32,257 nucleotides of DNA from an uncultured Lachnospiraceae bacterium (GTDB lineage: Bacteria; Bacillota; Clostridia; Lachnospirales; Lachnospiraceae), in the NCBI GenBank assembly GCA_905209075.1, contig CAJLRL010000027.1:1-32257 (forward strand), read 5' to 3'. The notes under the pieces are model-generated. The model was not told the DNA's origin, did not search any database, and saw nothing but the letters and a program-made list of their open reading frames with translations. Numbering within the stretch: the stretch's first letter is position 1; every line of letters starts with the position of its first letter. Positions 30,852 to 32,257 of this stretch are shown here, piece after piece. Position numbers and translations under genes: made by a program.

Positions 30852-31886
30852 TTAAACCTTGCTTCTACTCTTTAACTTGCGGTGTACATATGCAAATAGT
30901 ATTATAACCGCACTCGCTATAACACTTCCATAAAATGTCATCCCTCTGCAGAGCAGTTCCATATTTGTCGCATTTTTTCCTACTATCTGTCCAAACCCAT
31001 CAAGCATTATATAGTCTGCAACTCCCATAGCACCAGGTATCGGCACACAATTAGAGCCGATCGCTACAAAACACTGTATTACACTTACATCAATAGCTTT
31101 TTGCAGTCCCTCACCCATTGCCATAAATATCATAAAAGATACTAAAAGCTGCGATAACCTCTGCATAACATTCCAAAAAAATATTTCAATAAGCATTTTC
31201 CATTGTCCTGTTATGTTGTTTGAACATTCCTGATATTCACACATTTTATGTTCTAATTTTTTTCTTAGCTTATCACCATGCTTGACAATATGAAGTTTTT
31301 CTAACATTCCGATCAGGAAATTACATATTTTATACAGTATCCTTCCCTCTTTAAGAAGCATGAAAAACACCCATGCAAGAAAAATCAATACAATTATTCC
31401 TATGACAATAAATATTTTTGATACCATAGAAAACTCAAGTATCATATGAAATTTAAGCAAAAAAGATAATATTCCAAGAAATAACAATGCCAGCGTATAC
31501 ATAACCAGATTGATAAGGAGCGCAACCATCGTGACAGTCCCCGGGATGCCGTCTTTCATCATAAAATATGCACTTGCAGGCTGTCCTCCTGATGCCGAAG
31601 GTGTGATTGCAGAAAAATATACATCTGCTCCGCCGTATACTGTACCTTTTGCAGCATTTGTTTTGTATCCAAAGTGATTGGCGATTCTGACAAGCGCAAG
31701 GCCTTCAAACCATATAAAACCAAACATACATAAAAATCCTGCGGCCAGCCATTCCTTTTTCGCACTTTTAATAAATTCGAGCAGCACATCAAGTGAAAAA
31801 CTTTTGTTTTGGGAAACTACAGCCCATATACTTAATACAGCGATAAAAAAAGATGCAATCGCCCAAAATATTTTTTTCTTATCCAT
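30852..31886 (-). CDS. Flippase-like UPF0104 / LPG synthase TM-domain protein
   Basis: A 344-residue polytopic membrane protein with about eight hydrophobic segments. The stretch YGGADVYFSAITPSASGGQPASAYFMMKDG is the hallmark of the UPF0104/YbhN family, related to the N-terminal flippase half of MprF. The soluble aminoacyltransferase half of MprF is absent, so lipid movement rather than lipid aminoacylation is the likely role. I placed the start at the ATG 31884-31886, with AAGGA seven bases upstream; an earlier start at 31958 lies inside the promoter. Three dyad repeats follow the stop codon. Being close to the LtaS/YfhO operon it may act on the same envelope lipids, which is inference. Confidence 0.85.
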   Translation of the reverse strand: MDKKKIFWAIASFFIAVLSIWAVVSQNKSFSLDVLLEFIKSAKKEWLAAGFLCMFGFIWFEGLALVRIANHFGYKTNAAKGTVYGGADVYFSAITPSASGGQPASAYFMMKDGIPGTVTMVALLINLVMYTLALLFLGILSFLLKFHMILEFSMVSKIFIVIGIIVLIFLAWVFFMLLKEGRILYKICNFLIGMLEKLHIVKHGDKLRKKLEHKMCEYQECSNNITGQWKMLIEIFFWNVMQRLSQLLVSFMIFMAMGEGLQKAIDVSVIQCFVAIGSNCVPIPGAMGVADYIMLDGFGQIVGKNATNMELLCRGMTFYGSVIASAVIILFAYVHRKLKSRSKV

Positions 31887-31929
31887 TATTTTATCCTTAT
31901 CTTTTTTTTCGATAATACCATATGTATCC

Positions 31930-31958
31930 ATTCTAGATAATATATAATATTTAATCAA
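31930..31958 (-). promoter_or_regulatory. Promoter of the UPF0104 gene
   Basis: TTGATT (31958-31953), a 17-base spacer and TAGAAT (31935-31930). The start site would be near 31924, which fixes the gene's start codon at 31886. Confidence 0.75.
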
Positions 31959-31998
31959 GTAATATATCCTTAAGATTTAATGAAAATCTATTCAAAGC

Positions 31999-32022
31999 AA
32001 AAAAAAACACCCTTTAAGGGTG
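31999..32022 (-). terminator. Terminator of the rRNA operon
   Basis: CACCCTT (32008-32014) pairs with AAGGGTG (32016-32022). On the minus strand nine U follow (32007-31999). It ends the trailer about 200 bases after the 23S 3' end. Confidence 0.9.
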
Positions 32023-32094
32023 CCGATTATACCTTCAAAACTTCACACAAATGATTACTTCATACTTTCCGAAAAACTTGTTATTTCGAAAACA

Positions 32095-32142
32095 CATCTC
32101 GATTCCGCTACGCTTCATCTCGATGGATTTGCTACGCAAATC
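32095..32142 (-). other. Hairpins in the 23S trailer
   Basis: A perfect hairpin GATTTGC-TAC-GCAAATC (32126-32142) follows a direct repeat CATCTCGAT (32095-32103 and 32116-32124) that flanks a second GC-TAC-GC core. The two related stem-loops may be processing signals in the transcript between the 23S end and the terminator. The trailer 32023-32226 otherwise holds no gene and in particular no 5S rRNA. Confidence 0.5.
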
Positions 32143-32226
32143 TACGTCCATTCCAATCCAGCCTTTTGCAAATAAATTTGCAAAGTCTGTATTCTCATGT
32201 ACTTGTTTTTCTCCGTTATTAACCAG

Positions 32227-32257
32227 ATTAAGCCCTCGACCTATTAGTAACAGTCAG
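32227..32257 (-). rRNA. 23S rRNA, 3' end only
   Basis: On the minus strand the last 31 bases of the window read CTGACTGTTACTAATAGGTC and then GAGGGCTTAAT. This is the conserved 3' end of bacterial 23S rRNA (pattern ACTAAT-GGTCGAGG-CTTAA). The exact 3' end is within a few bases of 32227. Confidence 0.88.

Noticed and set aside
31887..31958. A longer N-terminus for the UPF0104 protein.
   Set aside because: A good promoter (TTGATT-17-TAGAAT) overlaps this segment, and an AAGGA site precedes the ATG at 31886.
32023..32226. A possible 5S rRNA gene in the 23S trailer.
   Set aside because: No conserved 5S core such as the CCGAAC loop or the GGTCACACC-like stem is visible on the minus strand.

Overview
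The window looks like chromosomal DNA of a low-GC Gram-positive member of the Clostridia, most probably the family Lachnospiraceae. The pointers are strong purine-rich ribosome binding sites, an LtaS-type lipoteichoic acid synthase, a Firmicutes-style Tad pilus cluster, a two-protein version of the last purine steps under a ZTP riboswitch, and an FtsA-like protein with a long C-terminal extension. I cannot name the species. Every convincing gene, the tRNA and the rRNA end lie on the minus strand, as expected for leading-strand DNA. The one possible exception is a 54-codon plus-strand ORF. I see no prophage, insertion sequence or CRISPR array.

Layout, left to right (transcription runs right to left). 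(1) 1-6741: a Tad/Flp pilus operon in the order tadZ, tadA, tadB, tadC, Flp1-like pilin, TadE-like and TadG-like, the last cut by the window edge. It is preceded by an extended -10 promoter and a set of phased A-tracts, with an intrinsic terminator just before the pilin and a hairpin just after it. (2) 6963-9281: a purine operon in which a PurO-type IMP cyclohydrolase is followed by a stand-alone AICAR formyltransferase. Its leader carries a promoter, a ZTP aptamer and a terminator whose stem uses the aptamer's own 3' core, so it reads as a ligand-ON switch. (3) 9363-10934: a secreted protein with about ten 22-residue cell-wall-binding-like repeats. (4) 11017-23344: a long, tightly packed operon with a YbgC-type thioesterase, Xaa-Pro aminopeptidase, DNA polymerase I, CoaE, an FtsA-like actin-fold ATPase with ubiquitin-like modules, a WalJ-like metallo-beta-lactamase-fold hydrolase, an ACT protein, a UPF0210 protein, a small membrane protein and an O-antigen-ligase-like membrane protein. 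(5) 23395-25338: a SUV3-type RNA helicase with a C-terminal zinc-ribbon-like motif, which is unusual in bacteria. (6) 25575-30546: an envelope operon of an LtaS-family enzyme, a YfhO-family GT-C-like membrane protein and a membrane-anchored FKBP whose frame is broken by one amber codon. (7) 30580-30843: tRNA-Leu(CAA) with promoter, terminator and three dyad repeats upstream. (8) 30852-31958: a flippase-like UPF0104 membrane protein with its promoter. (9) 31999-32257: the 3' end of a 23S rRNA gene, a hairpin-rich trailer without a 5S gene, and the operon terminator.

Taken together the window is mostly housekeeping plus cell-envelope functions. The parts most worth following up are the SUV3-like helicase, the FtsA-like protein with repeated beta-grasp-like signatures, the pilin-flanking regulatory structures, the riboswitch architecture, the triple dyads before the tRNA gene, and the amber-interrupted FKBP gene.
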